Below are positions 16,210-25,403 of a DNA stretch of 64,000 bases, one piece after another; the stretch's first letter is position 1, and every line of letters begins with the position of its first letter. The stretch spans positions 1,094,001 through 1,158,000 of the forward strand of contig CAKNFP010000001.1 in assembly GCA_930633525.1 (NCBI GenBank), in the 5' to 3' direction. The position numbers and the translations under genes were made by a program. Origin of the DNA: Hyphomicrobiales bacterium (lineage in GTDB: Bacteria > Pseudomonadota > Alphaproteobacteria > Rhizobiales > Beijerinckiaceae). A model generated the notes under the pieces. It saw only the letters and a list, made by a program, of their open reading frames with translations, had not been told where the DNA came from and did not search any database.

Positions 16210-18311
16210 TCGTCATGCGTCGGCATCTACGTCGCATCATCCTTGGCCTCGGCGGACTAGCGGCTGCCGGGCTTGTTGCCGGCGCCGCGATGCTCTGGCA
16301 TTACACGGTGGCGCTGGGGCCGCTCGATCTGTCGGTCGCGGACCTCAGGTCGACGGAGGTGCGCGATCGCGACGGCAGACTGTTGCGGGCCTTCACGACC
16401 CGGGATGGGCGCTGGCGTCTGCCGGTGAAGACCGAGGATGTCGATCCGCGCTTTCTGGCGCTGCTGACGCTTTACGAGGACAAGCGTTTCGAGAGCCATC
16501 CCGGCATCGACGGCTTCGCGCTGGTCCGAGCGGCCGGGCAGTTCGCCTGGAATGGCCGGGTCGTGTCCGGCGCCTCCACATTGACGATGCAGGTCGCGCG
16601 GCTGCTTGAGCCGCGGGCGGAGCGCACGGTCGATGCCAAGCTGAGACAGGCGGTGCGCGCCGTTGAACTCGAACGTCGTTTCGCCAAGACCGAGATCCTC
16701 TCGCTCTATCTCAGCCTTGCGCCCTATGGCGGCAATCTGGAGGGGCTGAGAGCCGCGAGCTTCGCCTATTTCGCCAAGGAGCCGAAGCGTCTGTCGCTCG
16801 CCGAGCAGGCGCTGCTGGTGGCCTTGCCGCAATCGCCGGAGACGCGCCGGCCGGATCGTTTTCCGGAGGCGGCGCGCGCGGCGCGTTCCCGCGTATTGGC
16901 CCGGGCGCTGGAGGCGGGTTTCATTTCCGAGGCCGAGGTGGAGGCGGCGGAACGCGCGCCGATCCCCGAGGCGCGCCAGCCCTTGCCCATGGTTGCCGCC
17001 CATGCCGCGGAACAGGCTGTTCGCGACGACCCGGACGCCACGACCATCCGGCTTGCCATCGACGGCCGTCTGCAACGCAGCCTTGAGGCTCTGGCGCGCG
17101 AGAGCGCCGAGCGCGTCGGCCCCGGGGTGTCCGCCGCGATCATCGCCATCGACAACGCGACGGGCGAAATCCGGGCGCAGGTCGGCGCGCCCGATTATTT
17201 CGCGCGAGACCGGGCTGGCGCCGTCGATGCGACGCTCGCCGTGCGCTCGCCGGGCTCGGCGCTGAAGCCGTTCATCTACGCCTTCGCCTTCGACAACGGG
17301 ATTGCCCATCCCGAGACGGTGCTGGATGACCGCCGTGTCCGTTTCGGCACCTATGCGCCCGAGAATTTCGATCTCGCCTTTCAGGGAACGGTGACCGCCC
17401 GCCGCGCGCTCCAGCAATCGCTCAACATGCCAGCGGTGGAACTGCTCGATGTGCTGGGCTCGGTAAAGTTCCTCGCCCGCCTGCGCAGCGCCGGCGCCGA
17501 TATCGTCCTGCCCAAGGACGAGACCGGGCCGCCCGGCCTCGCGATCGCCCTCGGCGGCCTCGGCATTCGGCTCACCGACATGGCGCGTCTTTATGCAGGG
17601 CTGGCGCGCGGCGGCGATATGCCCGGGCTGGTGCGCCGCCTCGACCGGCCGGCGGAGGCGCGGCGTGACCAGCCGCTGACGACGCCGGTCGCCGCCTGGT
17701 ATGTGGCCGATATCCTGCGCGGTGCGCCGCCGCCGGACAATGCTGTACCGGGCCGCATCGCCTTCAAGACTGGGACGTCCTACGGCTATCGCGATGCCTG
17801 GGCCATCGGCTTCGATCGGCAGACCACCATCGCCGTGTGGCTGGGGCGGCCTGACGGGGCCTCGGTGTCCGGGCTTGTGGCGCGCAGCACGGCCGCACCC
17901 GTCCTGTTCGATGCCTTCGCGCGGCTAGATCGCGCGCCGGAGCCGATCCCCGCGCCGCCCAACGTCCTGTTCGCCTCGACGGCGACGCTCCCGCCGCCGC
18001 TGCGCCATTTGCGGCAGGACCAGCCGAAGACGATCGCAGCCACCGCGACGGCTCCGCTGCGCATCGCCTATCCGCCCAATGGCGCGCGCGTCGACCTCGG
18101 TTTGCGCGCGAACGCCGGCGAGGCCTCCGCGCTATCGCTGAAGGCGAGCGGTGGTGTGCTGCCGTTGACATGGCTGGTGAACGGCGCCCCCGTTTCCGAG
18201 GCGAGCCTGCGGCGACAGTCGAGCTGGCAGCCGGACGGAGAGGGCTTCGCCCGTGTCTCGGTCATCGATGCCAAAGGCGCCAGCGACAGTGTGACGGTGC
18301 GGCTGGAGTGA
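16206..18311 (+). CDS. pbpC: Penicillin-binding protein 1C, peptidoglycan glycosyltransferase/transpeptidase
   Basis: A 701-residue bifunctional murein synthase with one N-terminal membrane anchor (IILGLGGLAAAGLVAGAAMLW). The glycosyltransferase domain shows YEDKRFESHPGIDGFALVRA and GASTLTMQVARLL. The transpeptidase domain shows RSPGSALKPFIYAF (active-site Ser in S-x-x-K), QSLNMPA (S-x-N) and FKTGTSYGYRDAW (K-T-G). A C-terminal PBP1C-associated domain follows (LRIAYPPNGARVDL..). GTG at 16206 overlaps the stop of the A2M gene by four bases; an ATG at 16215 is an alternative. The order A2M-pbpC matches the known conserved pair, with A2M thought to guard the periplasm when the wall is breached. 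Confidence 0.95.
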   Translation: MIVMRRHLRRIILGLGGLAAAGLVAGAAMLWHYTVALGPLDLSVADLRSTEVRDRDGRLLRAFTTRDGRWRLPVKTEDVDPRFLALLTLYEDKRFESHPGIDGFALVRAAGQFAWNGRVVSGASTLTMQVARLLEPRAERTVDAKLRQAVRAVELERRFAKTEILSLYLSLAPYGGNLEGLRAASFAYFAKEPKRLSLAEQALLVALPQSPETRRPDRFPEAARAARSRVLARALEAGFISEAEVEAAERAPIPEARQPLPMVAAHAAEQAVRDDPDATTIRLAIDGRLQRSLEALARESAERVGPGVSAAIIAIDNATGEIRAQVGAPDYFARDRAGAVDATLAVRSPGSALKPFIYAFAFDNGIAHPETVLDDRRVRFGTYAPENFDLAFQGTVTARRALQQSLNMPAVELLDVLGSVKFLARLRSAGADIVLPKDETGPPGLAIALGGLGIRLTDMARLYAGLARGGDMPGLVRRLDRPAEARRDQPLTTPVAAWYVADILRGAPPPDNAVPGRIAFKTGTSYGYRDAWAIGFDRQTTIAVWLGRPDGASVSGLVARSTAAPVLFDAFARLDRAPEPIPAPPNVLFASTATLPPPLRHLRQDQPKTIAATATAPLRIAYPPNGARVDLGLRANAGEASALSLKASGGVLPLTWLVNGAPVSEASLRRQSSWQPDGEGFARVSVIDAKGASDSVTVRLE

Positions 18312-18335
18312 CGTTCGGCCACCCGCGAACGCCGG

Positions 18336-18965
18336 TTACCGCTGGCGTGGGATGAGCCGGGAGACGACCTGATCGCTCGCATCGCCGCTGGTGAGCAGGC
18401 CTTCCGCCACGCCGTCGCGGTCGTCCGCGTTCCGGTTCTGGCTCATCTTGCGCTTGCCCTCGATGCGGGTGATCGGGAGCCGGAGGCCGACGATCCCCTT
18501 GAGCTGCGCCTTGATGAAGGCCTCCGGCGCGTCCGTCACGCTCCAGGGCGCGACGCGGGGCTGTTCGTGGAGGTTCGTGAGGCGTGTGACCGCCTCAAGG
18601 AGCCGCGCCTCGTCATCAAAGAACTCGGGCTGTCCATAGGCATGCACCGCCACATAGTTCCAGGTCGGCACGACTTTGCCGTGCTCGCGCTTGGAGGGGT
18701 ACCAGGAGGGCGTCACATAGGCGTCCGGCCCGGAGAAGATGACGAGCGCTTCCCCGCTGGCGGGCAACTTCCACTGGGAGTTGGCCTTGGCCAGATGACC
18801 GTGGAGCACGCCGTGGTCTCCCTCACTCTCATCGAGAATGAGAGGCAGTGGGGTTGCGATCAGGCCCTCGGTCGTGGCGGTCACCAGCGTTGAGAGGCGG
18901 GCCTCCCTCATGATCCGCCGAAGTTCCGAGGGATCGTCCTCACGGAATGCGGGTGGCACATACAT
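18336..18965 (-). CDS. PaiB-type FMN-binding negative transcriptional regulator
   Basis: A 209-residue protein beginning MYVPPAFREDDPSELRRIMREARLSTLVTATTEGLIATPLPLI, with SGPDAYVTPSWYPSKREHGKVVPTWNYVAVHAYG and KAQLKGIVGLRLPITRIEGKRKMSQNR, all typical of the PaiB (FMN-binding split-barrel) family. Bacillus PaiB represses sporulation and protease genes; in proteobacteria the role is unknown and may be enzymatic or flavin-dependent. The start lies 18 bases after the stop of the EamA transporter gene, so the two form an operon read away from the MocR regulator. Confidence 0.9.
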   Translation of the reverse strand: MYVPPAFREDDPSELRRIMREARLSTLVTATTEGLIATPLPLILDESEGDHGVLHGHLAKANSQWKLPASGEALVIFSGPDAYVTPSWYPSKREHGKVVPTWNYVAVHAYGQPEFFDDEARLLEAVTRLTNLHEQPRVAPWSVTDAPEAFIKAQLKGIVGLRLPITRIEGKRKMSQNRNADDRDGVAEGLLTSGDASDQVVSRLIPRQR

Positions 18966-18983
18966 TGGGCTGCCCTTTCGGTC

Positions 18984-19847
18984 CTATCTGGCGAATTTCC
19001 GCGCGCCGGCTACGCATAGGATGACCGCGATGGTCACGGCCAGCATCATCATCGTCACCGGCTCGTGCAAGAGCGTGGCGGCGAGCGCCAGGCCAAAGAA
19101 CGGCTGCAGGAGCTGCAACTGGCCGACCGCCGCGATGCCGCCTTGCGCCAGTCCTCGATACCAGAAGACGAAGCCGATCAACATGCTGAACAGCGAGACA
19201 TAGGCCAGCCCAAGCCACGCGGGTCCCTCGATGCCGGAGAATGATGGCGGCACGGAGATGATCGCCAGCGCGAGCATGATCGGCAGCGACAATGTGAGCG
19301 CCCATGAGATCACCTGCCAGCCGCCGAGCCTGCGGGACAACTTCGCGCCCTCCGCGTAGCCAAGACCGCAGACGACGATCGCTGCGAGCATGAGCAGATC
19401 TCCGACGGGCGAGGCGGCGATGCCCTGTGAAGCGGCAAAGCCCGCGACGATCGTGCTGCCCAGTATCGAGAAGATCCAGAACGCCGGCTTTGGCCGTTCA
19501 CCTCCGCGGATGACCGCGAAGATCGCCGTCGCCAGCGGCAGGAGACCGATGAAGACGATCGAATGCGCCGAGGTCACGTGCTGCAGGGCCAATGCGGTGA
19601 GCAGCGGGAAGCCGACCACGACGCCGACGGCGACAATGGCGAGTGAGATCAGATCCTCCCGCGAGGGACGCCGCTCCTTGAAAACGATCAGCAGGCAGAG
19701 GGCCAGGAAGCCGGCGATCGCCGCGCGGGCCACTGTCAGGAAAACGGGATCGAACTGCATCACGGCCACGCGGGTGGCAGGCAGCGACCCGCTGAAAATG
19801 ACCACGCCAACCAGGCCATTCATCCATCCGCGCGCTGTCTGGTCCAT
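18984..19847 (-). CDS. EamA/DMT-family transporter
   Basis: About ten hydrophobic helices arranged as two EamA repeats (for example GLVGVVIFSGSLPATRVAVMQFDPVFLTVARAAIAGFLALCLLI and the second half from GDLLMLAAIVVCGLGYAEGAKLSRRLGGWQVISWALT). The product is an inner-membrane drug/metabolite exporter of unknown substrate. MDQTARGWMNGL at 19847 is the most plausible start; the frame is open up to 19886. It is divergent from the MocR-type regulator, which is the usual arrangement of a MocR protein with its target, and is followed by a PaiB gene. I infer control by that regulator and a substrate related to amino acids or vitamin B6 compounds. Confidence 0.9.
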   Translation of the reverse strand: MDQTARGWMNGLVGVVIFSGSLPATRVAVMQFDPVFLTVARAAIAGFLALCLLIVFKERRPSREDLISLAIVAVGVVVGFPLLTALALQHVTSAHSIVFIGLLPLATAIFAVIRGGERPKPAFWIFSILGSTIVAGFAASQGIAASPVGDLLMLAAIVVCGLGYAEGAKLSRRLGGWQVISWALTLSLPIMLALAIISVPPSFSGIEGPAWLGLAYVSLFSMLIGFVFWYRGLAQGGIAAVGQLQLLQPFFGLALAATLLHEPVTMMMLAVTIAVILCVAGARKFAR

Positions 19848-19910
19848 TCCGCATTCTCTCGATTGTGCCGCCTTTATCGGTCGCAACGGCTGGCGCTGCC
19901 AGCAACAATC

Positions 19911-19954
19911 CAGTACGGTTTCATCAAACTGTTATGGTGAAAGGTACAGTACGG
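19911..19954. promoter_or_regulatory. Putative MocR operator: two direct repeats and an inverted repeat
   Basis: CAGTACGG occurs at 19911-19918 and again at 19947-19954, 36 bases apart start to start. Between them TTTCATCA and TGGTGAAA form an imperfect inverted repeat (7 of 8). The second direct repeat abuts the ATG at 19955. MocR-type regulators are known to bind paired direct repeats in divergent promoters, so this fits autoregulation plus control of the EamA/PaiB operon. Confidence 0.5.
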
Positions 19955-21364
19955 ATGGACAGGCAGGCGGCCGGGGTTACGCGGGTGGCGATGGTAATGG
20001 CGACGATCCGGCAGCGCATCGCTGGACGCAGCCTGACGCCGGGCGCCAAATTGCCGTCGATCCGGGGGCTGGCTGGAACGTTGAAGGTGTCGGCCTCGAC
20101 GGTCGTTGAGGCCTACGAGCGCCTGGTTGCCGAGGGCGTGATCCATCCGCGCCCCGGCTCCGGTTTCTATGTCGCCAGCCAGACGGCTCCACTGTCCCTC
20201 GCCGAGATCGGCCCGAAACTCGACCGCGCGGTCGACCCCTTCTGGATATCGCGGCAGTCGTTGGAAGCGGGCGACGGCGGCCTCACGCCGGGATGCGGGT
20301 GGCTTCCGCCTTCGTGGCTTCCCGAGGACAGCTTGAGGCGCGCCCTTCGCTCGCTCTCCCGAGCCGAGAATACGGCCCTGGCCGACTACAGCGCGCCGCT
20401 TGGCCTGCAACCGCTGCGCCAGTTGATTGCCCGGCGCATGGCGGAGCGCGGCATCGAAGCCTCTCCGGATCAGATCATCCTGGCCGATTCCGGGACGCAG
20501 GCTATCGATCTGCTGTGCCGCTTCCTCATCGAGCCCGGCGACACCGTGCTGGTCGATGACCCCTGCTACTTCAACTTCCATGCGCTCCTGAGGGCGCACC
20601 GCGCCCGGATCGTCAGCGTGCCTTATACGCCCCTGGGCCCGGATATCGAACTCTTCGCGCAGGCGCTCGCCGAGCATCGGCCGCGGCTCTACATCACGAA
20701 CTCTGCGATCCATAATCCCACCGGCGCCACGCTGTCACCCATGGTCGCCCACAAGGTGTTGAAGCTCGCCGATCAATTCGCGTTGACCATCATTGAGGAT
20801 GACATTTTCGCCGATCTGGAGCACACGCCGGCGCCGCGCCTCGCCGCGTTCGACGGGCTCGACCGTGTCATCCATATAGGCAGCTTCTCGAAGACGCTGT
20901 CAGCGTCGGCCCGGTGCGGCTTCATCGCCACGCGGCGCGACTGGATCGAAGGCCTGACCGACCTCAAGATCGCCACATCATTCGGCGCCGGCCGTCTCAA
21001 TGCTGAACTGGTTCTGCGCGTCCTGAGCGACGGGAGCTATCGCAAGCATGTGGAGGGCTTGCGCGGCCGGCTGTCCAAGGCGAGGTTCGAGGTTGCAGCA
21101 AGGCTGAACGGCCTCGGCATCAAGCCTTGGATCGAACCCCAGGCCGGCATGTTCCTATGGGCGCAATTGCCAGACGGGCTGGACGCTGCGGAGGTTGCGC
21201 GCGCGGCGCTCGCGTGGAATGTCGTGCTGGCGCCAGGGAACGCGTTCAGCCTGTCACAGTCGGCGACCAGCTTCCTGCGGTTCAACGTCTCGCAAACGCG
21301 TGACGACCGCATCTTCGCTGTATTGGACGCTGTCCTCGCGCAGACCCGGAACGGCCGCGCTTAG
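19955..21364 (+). CDS. MocR-family regulator (GntR helix-turn-helix plus aminotransferase domain)
   Basis: Residues 1-75 are a winged helix of the GntR type (IRQRIAGRSLTPGAKLPSIRGLAGTLKVSASTVVEAYERLVAEGVIHPRPGSGFYVA). The rest is a fold-type I PLP aminotransferase domain: ILADSGTQAIDLLCRFL, DDPCYFNF, ITNSAIHNPTG, IIEDDIFADLE, and HIGSFSKTLSASARCGF, in which SFSKTL holds the PLP-binding Lys. These proteins sense PLP or amino compounds and regulate a divergent gene, here EamA/PaiB. The ATG at 19955 has GAAAGG upstream; ATG at 19934 is possible but has no such site. Confidence 0.92.
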   Translation: MDRQAAGVTRVAMVMATIRQRIAGRSLTPGAKLPSIRGLAGTLKVSASTVVEAYERLVAEGVIHPRPGSGFYVASQTAPLSLAEIGPKLDRAVDPFWISRQSLEAGDGGLTPGCGWLPPSWLPEDSLRRALRSLSRAENTALADYSAPLGLQPLRQLIARRMAERGIEASPDQIILADSGTQAIDLLCRFLIEPGDTVLVDDPCYFNFHALLRAHRARIVSVPYTPLGPDIELFAQALAEHRPRLYITNSAIHNPTGATLSPMVAHKVLKLADQFALTIIEDDIFADLEHTPAPRLAAFDGLDRVIHIGSFSKTLSASARCGFIATRRDWIEGLTDLKIATSFGAGRLNAELVLRVLSDGSYRKHVEGLRGRLSKARFEVAARLNGLGIKPWIEPQAGMFLWAQLPDGLDAAEVARAALAWNVVLAPGNAFSLSQSATSFLRFNVSQTRDDRIFAVLDAVLAQTRNGRA

Positions 21365-21406
21365 TCCAAAGCCAATTCCGGTTTCATCGAATTGGTGAAA
21401 CTCTGC

Positions 21407-21492
21407 CGGGATGGCCGGGCTTGTCCCGGCCATCCCGATAAGTGAGGTTTACGTGCCTTTCCGATCGGGATCCCCGGCATAAGGCCGGGGAT
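21407..21492. repeat. Two GC-rich palindromes between convergent genes
   Basis: CGGGATGGCCGGG (21407-21419) pairs perfectly with 21425-21437 across a 5-base loop, and ATCCCCGGC (21470-21478) pairs perfectly with 21484-21492. They lie between the convergent MocR and helicase genes and lack T runs. They may be bidirectional terminators or members of a genome-wide extragenic palindrome family; copies elsewhere would tell. Confidence 0.5.
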
Positions 21493-21529
21493 GTGGCCTT
21501 CGGATTAGGCCGCCTGACCGGATAGAGCT

Positions 21530-23056
21530 TTACGACTGGGCGCTACGCGAGGCAGGGCCCTTATAGCGCGGACGGCGTGGACGGCCGCCTGGTGCTCCGT
21601 TCGGTGCTCCGTCGCGGCCGCCGGACCGGCTGGCGAAACCGCTATGGCCGTGCCCGCCGCGCTCGTGGCCGTTGCCCCGTTGTGCCTCGGCGCCTGCGCC
21701 AGGCCCGGGTCCGCGGCGATCGCCGTGCCCATGCGGCTGGGATGCCCCGCTACCGGCGTGATTGCGGTTCTCCGCGCCACGGCCCTCGCCGCCATGGCCA
21801 TTGCGACCACCGCCGTGATGACCGCCATGGGCGCCCTGCGGCCGGCCGCGACCGCCGTTGTTGCCGCCATTGCCGCCCTGGCGCTTGGTCTGGGGCTTGG
21901 CCGAGAAGAGCTCCAGCGCGGTGGATTGGTCGGCGCGACCATCTGTTGCCGGGATCTTCTGGCGCGTCAGCTTTTCGATATCGCGCAGATATGCGCGTTC
22001 CTCGGCATCACAGAAGGAGATCGCGGAACCCTCGGCGCCGGCGCGGGCGGTGCGCCCAATGCGGTGGACGTAAGATTCCGGGACATTCGGCAGGTCGAAA
22101 TTGATGACGTGGGTCACGCCATCGACGTCGATGCCGCGCGCCGCGATATCGGTCGCGACGAGGATCGGCGTGCGGCCGGAACGGAACTCGGCCAGCGCCT
22201 TCTCGCGCTGTCCCTGGCTCTTGTTGCCGTGGATGGCCGCTGAGCGGACGCCGTCCTGCTCGAGATGGCGCACGATGCGGTCGGCGCCGTGCTTGGTGCG
22301 CGCGAAGACGAGCGTGCGGCCCTTGACGACCTCGCGCAGAGTCTTGGCGAGCAGGTTGCGCTTGTGGCCCGTCTCGACAAAAATCACCTGCTGGTCGACG
22401 CGTTCGGCCGTGGTGGCCACCGGTGTCACCGAGACCTTGACGGGGTCCTTGAGGAACTCCGCCGCCAGCGCACCGATCTCCTTCGGCATCGTCGCCGAGA
22501 AGAACAGGTTCTGCCGGGCCTTGGGCAGGCCGGGAAGGATCCGGCGGATGGCATGGATGAAGCCCATGTCGAGCATCTGGTCGGCTTCGTCGAGCACGAA
22601 GACCTCGACACTCCCGAGATTGACCGCGCGGCCATCGAGATGGTCGATCAGCCGTCCGGGTGTTGCGACGAGCACATCCACGCCCTGAGCGAGCTGCATG
22701 GCCTGGGGCCGCACGCCGACGCCGCCGAAGCAGACGGCAATCGTGAGGCCGAGATGCTGGCCATAGGTGCGGAAGCTGTCCGCGATCTGGCTGGCGAGTT
22801 CGCGTGTCGGGCTCAGCACCAGCGCACGGCACGCGTGGCGCCGGCGCGGCTGCTTGTTGGCCGCAAGCTTGTGCAGGATCGGCAGCGCGAAGGCGGCTGT
22901 CTTGCCGGTGCCCGTCTGGGCGATACCGAGAAGATCATGGCCTTCGAGGAGATGGGGAATGCTCTGCGCCTGGATGGGGGTGGGGGTGTGGTAGCCTTCG
23001 CCTTCCAGGGCCTTGAGCAGCGGCTGGGCAAGGCCCAGGTCTTTGAACGTCGTCAA
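21530..23056 (-). CDS. rhlE: DEAD-box ATP-dependent RNA helicase, RhlE type
   Basis: All helicase motifs are present in order: Q motif (FKDLGLAQPLLKAL...TPTPIQAQSIP), AQTGTGKTAAF, PTRELASQI, ATPGRLIDHL, VLDEADQMLDMGF, FFSATMP, VFARTKHGADRIVRHL, ATDIAARGID and HRIGRTARAG. The C-terminal 120 or so residues are low-complexity, rich in Gly, His, Arg and Asn, as in RhlE proteins that bind structured RNA. The TTG at 23056 (TTFKDLGLAQ) is chosen because GGAAAGA precedes it at 8 bases and the known family starts there; the longer open frame to 23257 begins with unrelated residues. Expected role: ribosome assembly and RNA remodelling in the cytoplasm, often cold-related. Confidence 0.92.
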   Translation of the reverse strand: MTTFKDLGLAQPLLKALEGEGYHTPTPIQAQSIPHLLEGHDLLGIAQTGTGKTAAFALPILHKLAANKQPRRRHACRALVLSPTRELASQIADSFRTYGQHLGLTIAVCFGGVGVRPQAMQLAQGVDVLVATPGRLIDHLDGRAVNLGSVEVFVLDEADQMLDMGFIHAIRRILPGLPKARQNLFFSATMPKEIGALAAEFLKDPVKVSVTPVATTAERVDQQVIFVETGHKRNLLAKTLREVVKGRTLVFARTKHGADRIVRHLEQDGVRSAAIHGNKSQGQREKALAEFRSGRTPILVATDIAARGIDVDGVTHVINFDLPNVPESYVHRIGRTARAGAEGSAISFCDAEERAYLRDIEKLTRQKIPATDGRADQSTALELFSAKPQTKRQGGNGGNNGGRGRPQGAHGGHHGGGRNGHGGEGRGAENRNHAGSGASQPHGHGDRRGPGPGAGAEAQRGNGHERGGHGHSGFASRSGGRDGAPNGAPGGRPRRPRYKGPASRSAQS

Positions 23057-23281
23057 TCGATAGTCTTTCCAAAACAACACGCCGACACTGCCAGCCGACG
23101 GGGCTGCAGGTCGCGGGCGCGGGACATGAACGCCCCGCGTGATTGGGCTGTTCGGTGAGGTGCGGACTGTCGGCGGGTAACGATTGGTATCGTCACTCAC
23201 GCTGCCGATGGCATAGCGTCCACACCGGCCCCACTGAACTGGTGCGAATAGTTCCAAAAGTCAAGTGAAATGGCCCGGACT

Positions 23282-24427
23282 TCAGGTGGTATCGTCCCGC
23301 GACGGGGAAAGGCGTGGCGCTTTTGCCGTGCGCTGCCGCAAGTCTGCCTCTCTCTGCGCAAGCGCCCCGCGGATAATGCCGGACGGCACGCTGACATAGC
23401 GTTGCAGCGGCATTGGCCAGTTCGTAGGGCTGGTGATGAAGGCGATGGCCAGCGCTATCATTCCGCCGAGCGCGGTGGCGAACAACCGATGGAGCGCCGA
23501 GAGTGGTCCGGGCTGGTGCTCCAGCGTCAGGACGAAGACGATGGTCGCGGTGATGGCGATGGTGAAGAGAATATAGCGGCTGCGCTGGAGACCATAGGCA
23601 AGCCAGGCCGTCACCAATGTCAGGACAAGCATGACCGCGTCGGACAGCTGCATCAGGCTGATCAATGTTGCGACACCAGCCCCGATCAGTGTGCCGACCA
23701 GCCGCTCGATGCCACGCGTACGCGTGGCGCGCAGTTGCGGGCGCAGGACGATGAAGGCCGTCATGGCTGCCCAGTAGCCATAAGGCAGGCCCATCCAATG
23801 CACGAGGCCGAGGGCGATGGCGACCGAGAGGCCGGCGCGGGCCGCGTGACGCACTGTGGGTAGCCGGCCGTGACGGGCCAGCCGCAAGCTCTTGCGGATG
23901 CGTCTGATGCTGTGGTGGGCGCCCGGTGACGGCGGCCCGCCGCTGAGCCTCCAGCCTATCAGCACGAGACAGAACTGCAGAAGCCCGCCCGCGAATACAA
24001 GGCCGGCGCGGGTCGAGGCCCCCGCGATATCAGCAGGGAAATACCCGGCCACGAACAACGCAATGGACCACTGCAGAATGATCCACCATGCGCCGAACTC
24101 GATCGTCGCGAACATCGCGCAAGCTGCCGTCCACAGGACCGCGGTCAGAATGAAGAGCAGCTCATGATTGCCGACCTGTGAGCCGACGAATGTCGAAATG
24201 GCGATCCCGATCGCGGCCAGAAGCATGGGCGCCCAGCGATACTCCGTGAAGGCATGCACGGAGCCAAAGCCGACGGCCAGCGCCCCTCCGGTGAGAATGC
24301 TGCCGCCGATCACATCACCGCTCAGCGCGCCATAGGCCAAGGTGATGACGAGCGCCGGCATGCACAACAGCGCAGACGTTCCCTCGAAGGGGATCGAACG
24401 AAGTTTGCTGAGAGCGACATCCAACAT
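23282..24427 (-). CDS. FUSC-family inner-membrane protein
   Basis: A 381-residue protein with two blocks of about four to five membrane helices separated by a basic cytoplasmic stretch (HHSIRRIRKSLRLARHGRLPTVRHAARAG). The second block reads LPYGYWAAMTAFIVLRPQLRATRTRGIERLVGTLIGAGVATL, characteristic of the FUSC/aromatic acid exporter-like family. It probably exports small aromatic or toxic compounds, but no partner (HlyD-like or DUF1656) is adjacent, and the protein is about half the length of AaeB. Substrate unknown. Confidence 0.82.
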   Translation of the reverse strand: MLDVALSKLRSIPFEGTSALLCMPALVITLAYGALSGDVIGGSILTGGALAVGFGSVHAFTEYRWAPMLLAAIGIAISTFVGSQVGNHELLFILTAVLWTAACAMFATIEFGAWWIILQWSIALFVAGYFPADIAGASTRAGLVFAGGLLQFCLVLIGWRLSGGPPSPGAHHSIRRIRKSLRLARHGRLPTVRHAARAGLSVAIALGLVHWMGLPYGYWAAMTAFIVLRPQLRATRTRGIERLVGTLIGAGVATLISLMQLSDAVMLVLTLVTAWLAYGLQRSRYILFTIAITATIVFVLTLEHQPGPLSALHRLFATALGGMIALAIAFITSPTNWPMPLQRYVSVPSGIIRGALAQREADLRQRTAKAPRLSPSRDDTT

Positions 24428-24693
24428 GTCCCTTCGTTACTGCGCCTGTGTCTAAACTGTAAGACCCTTTTGTGGTCATCGGCTCCAAAAGCAACGCTTG
24501 GGATTCACATGAAGCGCAAGCGAGGCTTTCAGTATTGCGGCTGCAATCGTGCTGTGATGAGACGAAAGGAAAATTATCATAGGTGTAATTTGTGAGTAGA
24601 TTTTTCACTGGCTGCGGTCAATCGCAGGGAACCATCAATGATTTACACCGTTGTCCCTGCAAGATGATCAATTTGCGAGAAGGAGAGGTAGCA

Positions 24694-25278
24694 ATGATGA
24701 TTAAAAACGTAACGCTTGCCACGGCACTTTTGGCTGCTTTGGCTGCAGGCCCGGCTTTTGCTCAAAACGCAACCAACCCTTCCACGACGGCACCGGGCGC
24801 CAATCCGCCTGCGGCAGCACCAGCGCCAGCGGCACCGATGGCTCCTGGCGCGACGATGAGTACGCCGGCCGCGCCGGCTGGTGCTGTGAGCTACATTTCA
24901 CAGCAGACGGATAATCAATTGCTTGGCTCCAAGCTTATCGGCGCGACTGTGGTCGGTAACGAGGATGCATCGATTGGTGAAATCAACGACCTGTTGATCG
25001 CCCGGAACGGTTCAGTCGAAGGTGTTGTGGTCGGGGTTGGCGGCTTCCTGGGGCTTGGCCAGAAGAATGTAGCCGTTCCGATGACGGCGCTGCAGGTAAC
25101 GCCGGATGGCAACACCGCCAACACGCCGAAGATCATGATGCAGGTCAGCAAGGCCGATCTGCAGAACGCGCCGGATTTCAAGCGCGCGGATGACACCACG
25201 GATACGATGAGTACGGGCTCGACGAGCCCCGCCGCTCCTCCGGCTGCACCTGGCGCTCCAGCTGCACCGGTCCGCTAA
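24694..25278 (+). CDS. Exported PRC-barrel domain protein
   Basis: Residues 1-23 are a clean signal peptide (MMIKNVTLATALLAALAAGPAFA). A Pro/Ala-rich linker follows to about residue 68. The PRC-barrel (NQLLGSKLIGATVVGNEDASIGEINDLLIARNGSVEGVVVGVGGFLGLGQKNVAVPM) comes next, and the tail is again Pro/Ala-rich. The start is fixed by AAGGAGAGG upstream of 24694 (a second ATG follows at once). PRC-barrel proteins of this exported kind are common in Hyphomicrobiales, with unknown and perhaps stress-related periplasmic function. A strong terminator follows at 25361-25387, so the gene is monocistronic. Confidence 0.88.
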   Translation: MMIKNVTLATALLAALAAGPAFAQNATNPSTTAPGANPPAAAPAPAAPMAPGATMSTPAAPAGAVSYISQQTDNQLLGSKLIGATVVGNEDASIGEINDLLIARNGSVEGVVVGVGGFLGLGQKNVAVPMTALQVTPDGNTANTPKIMMQVSKADLQNAPDFKRADDTTDTMSTGSTSPAAPPAAPGAPAAPVR

Positions 25279-25360
25279 TCAGGACGGAATTAGCAGCTCT
25301 GATTTCGGCAGGGCGGCTATCGCAGGAAGACGATCGATAATCTCCAGTCCCGACTTGCTA

Positions 25361-25387
25361 AGCCCGCCTCATCGGCGGGCTTTTTTT
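25361..25387 (+). terminator. Rho-independent terminator of the PRC-barrel gene
   Basis: AGCCCGCC and GGCGGGCT form an 8-bp stem with loop TCATC and run into seven T residues (25381-25387). It is oriented for the plus strand. Confidence 0.9.
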
Positions 25388-25403
25388 GTCAGATGCTGGC
25401 CAC

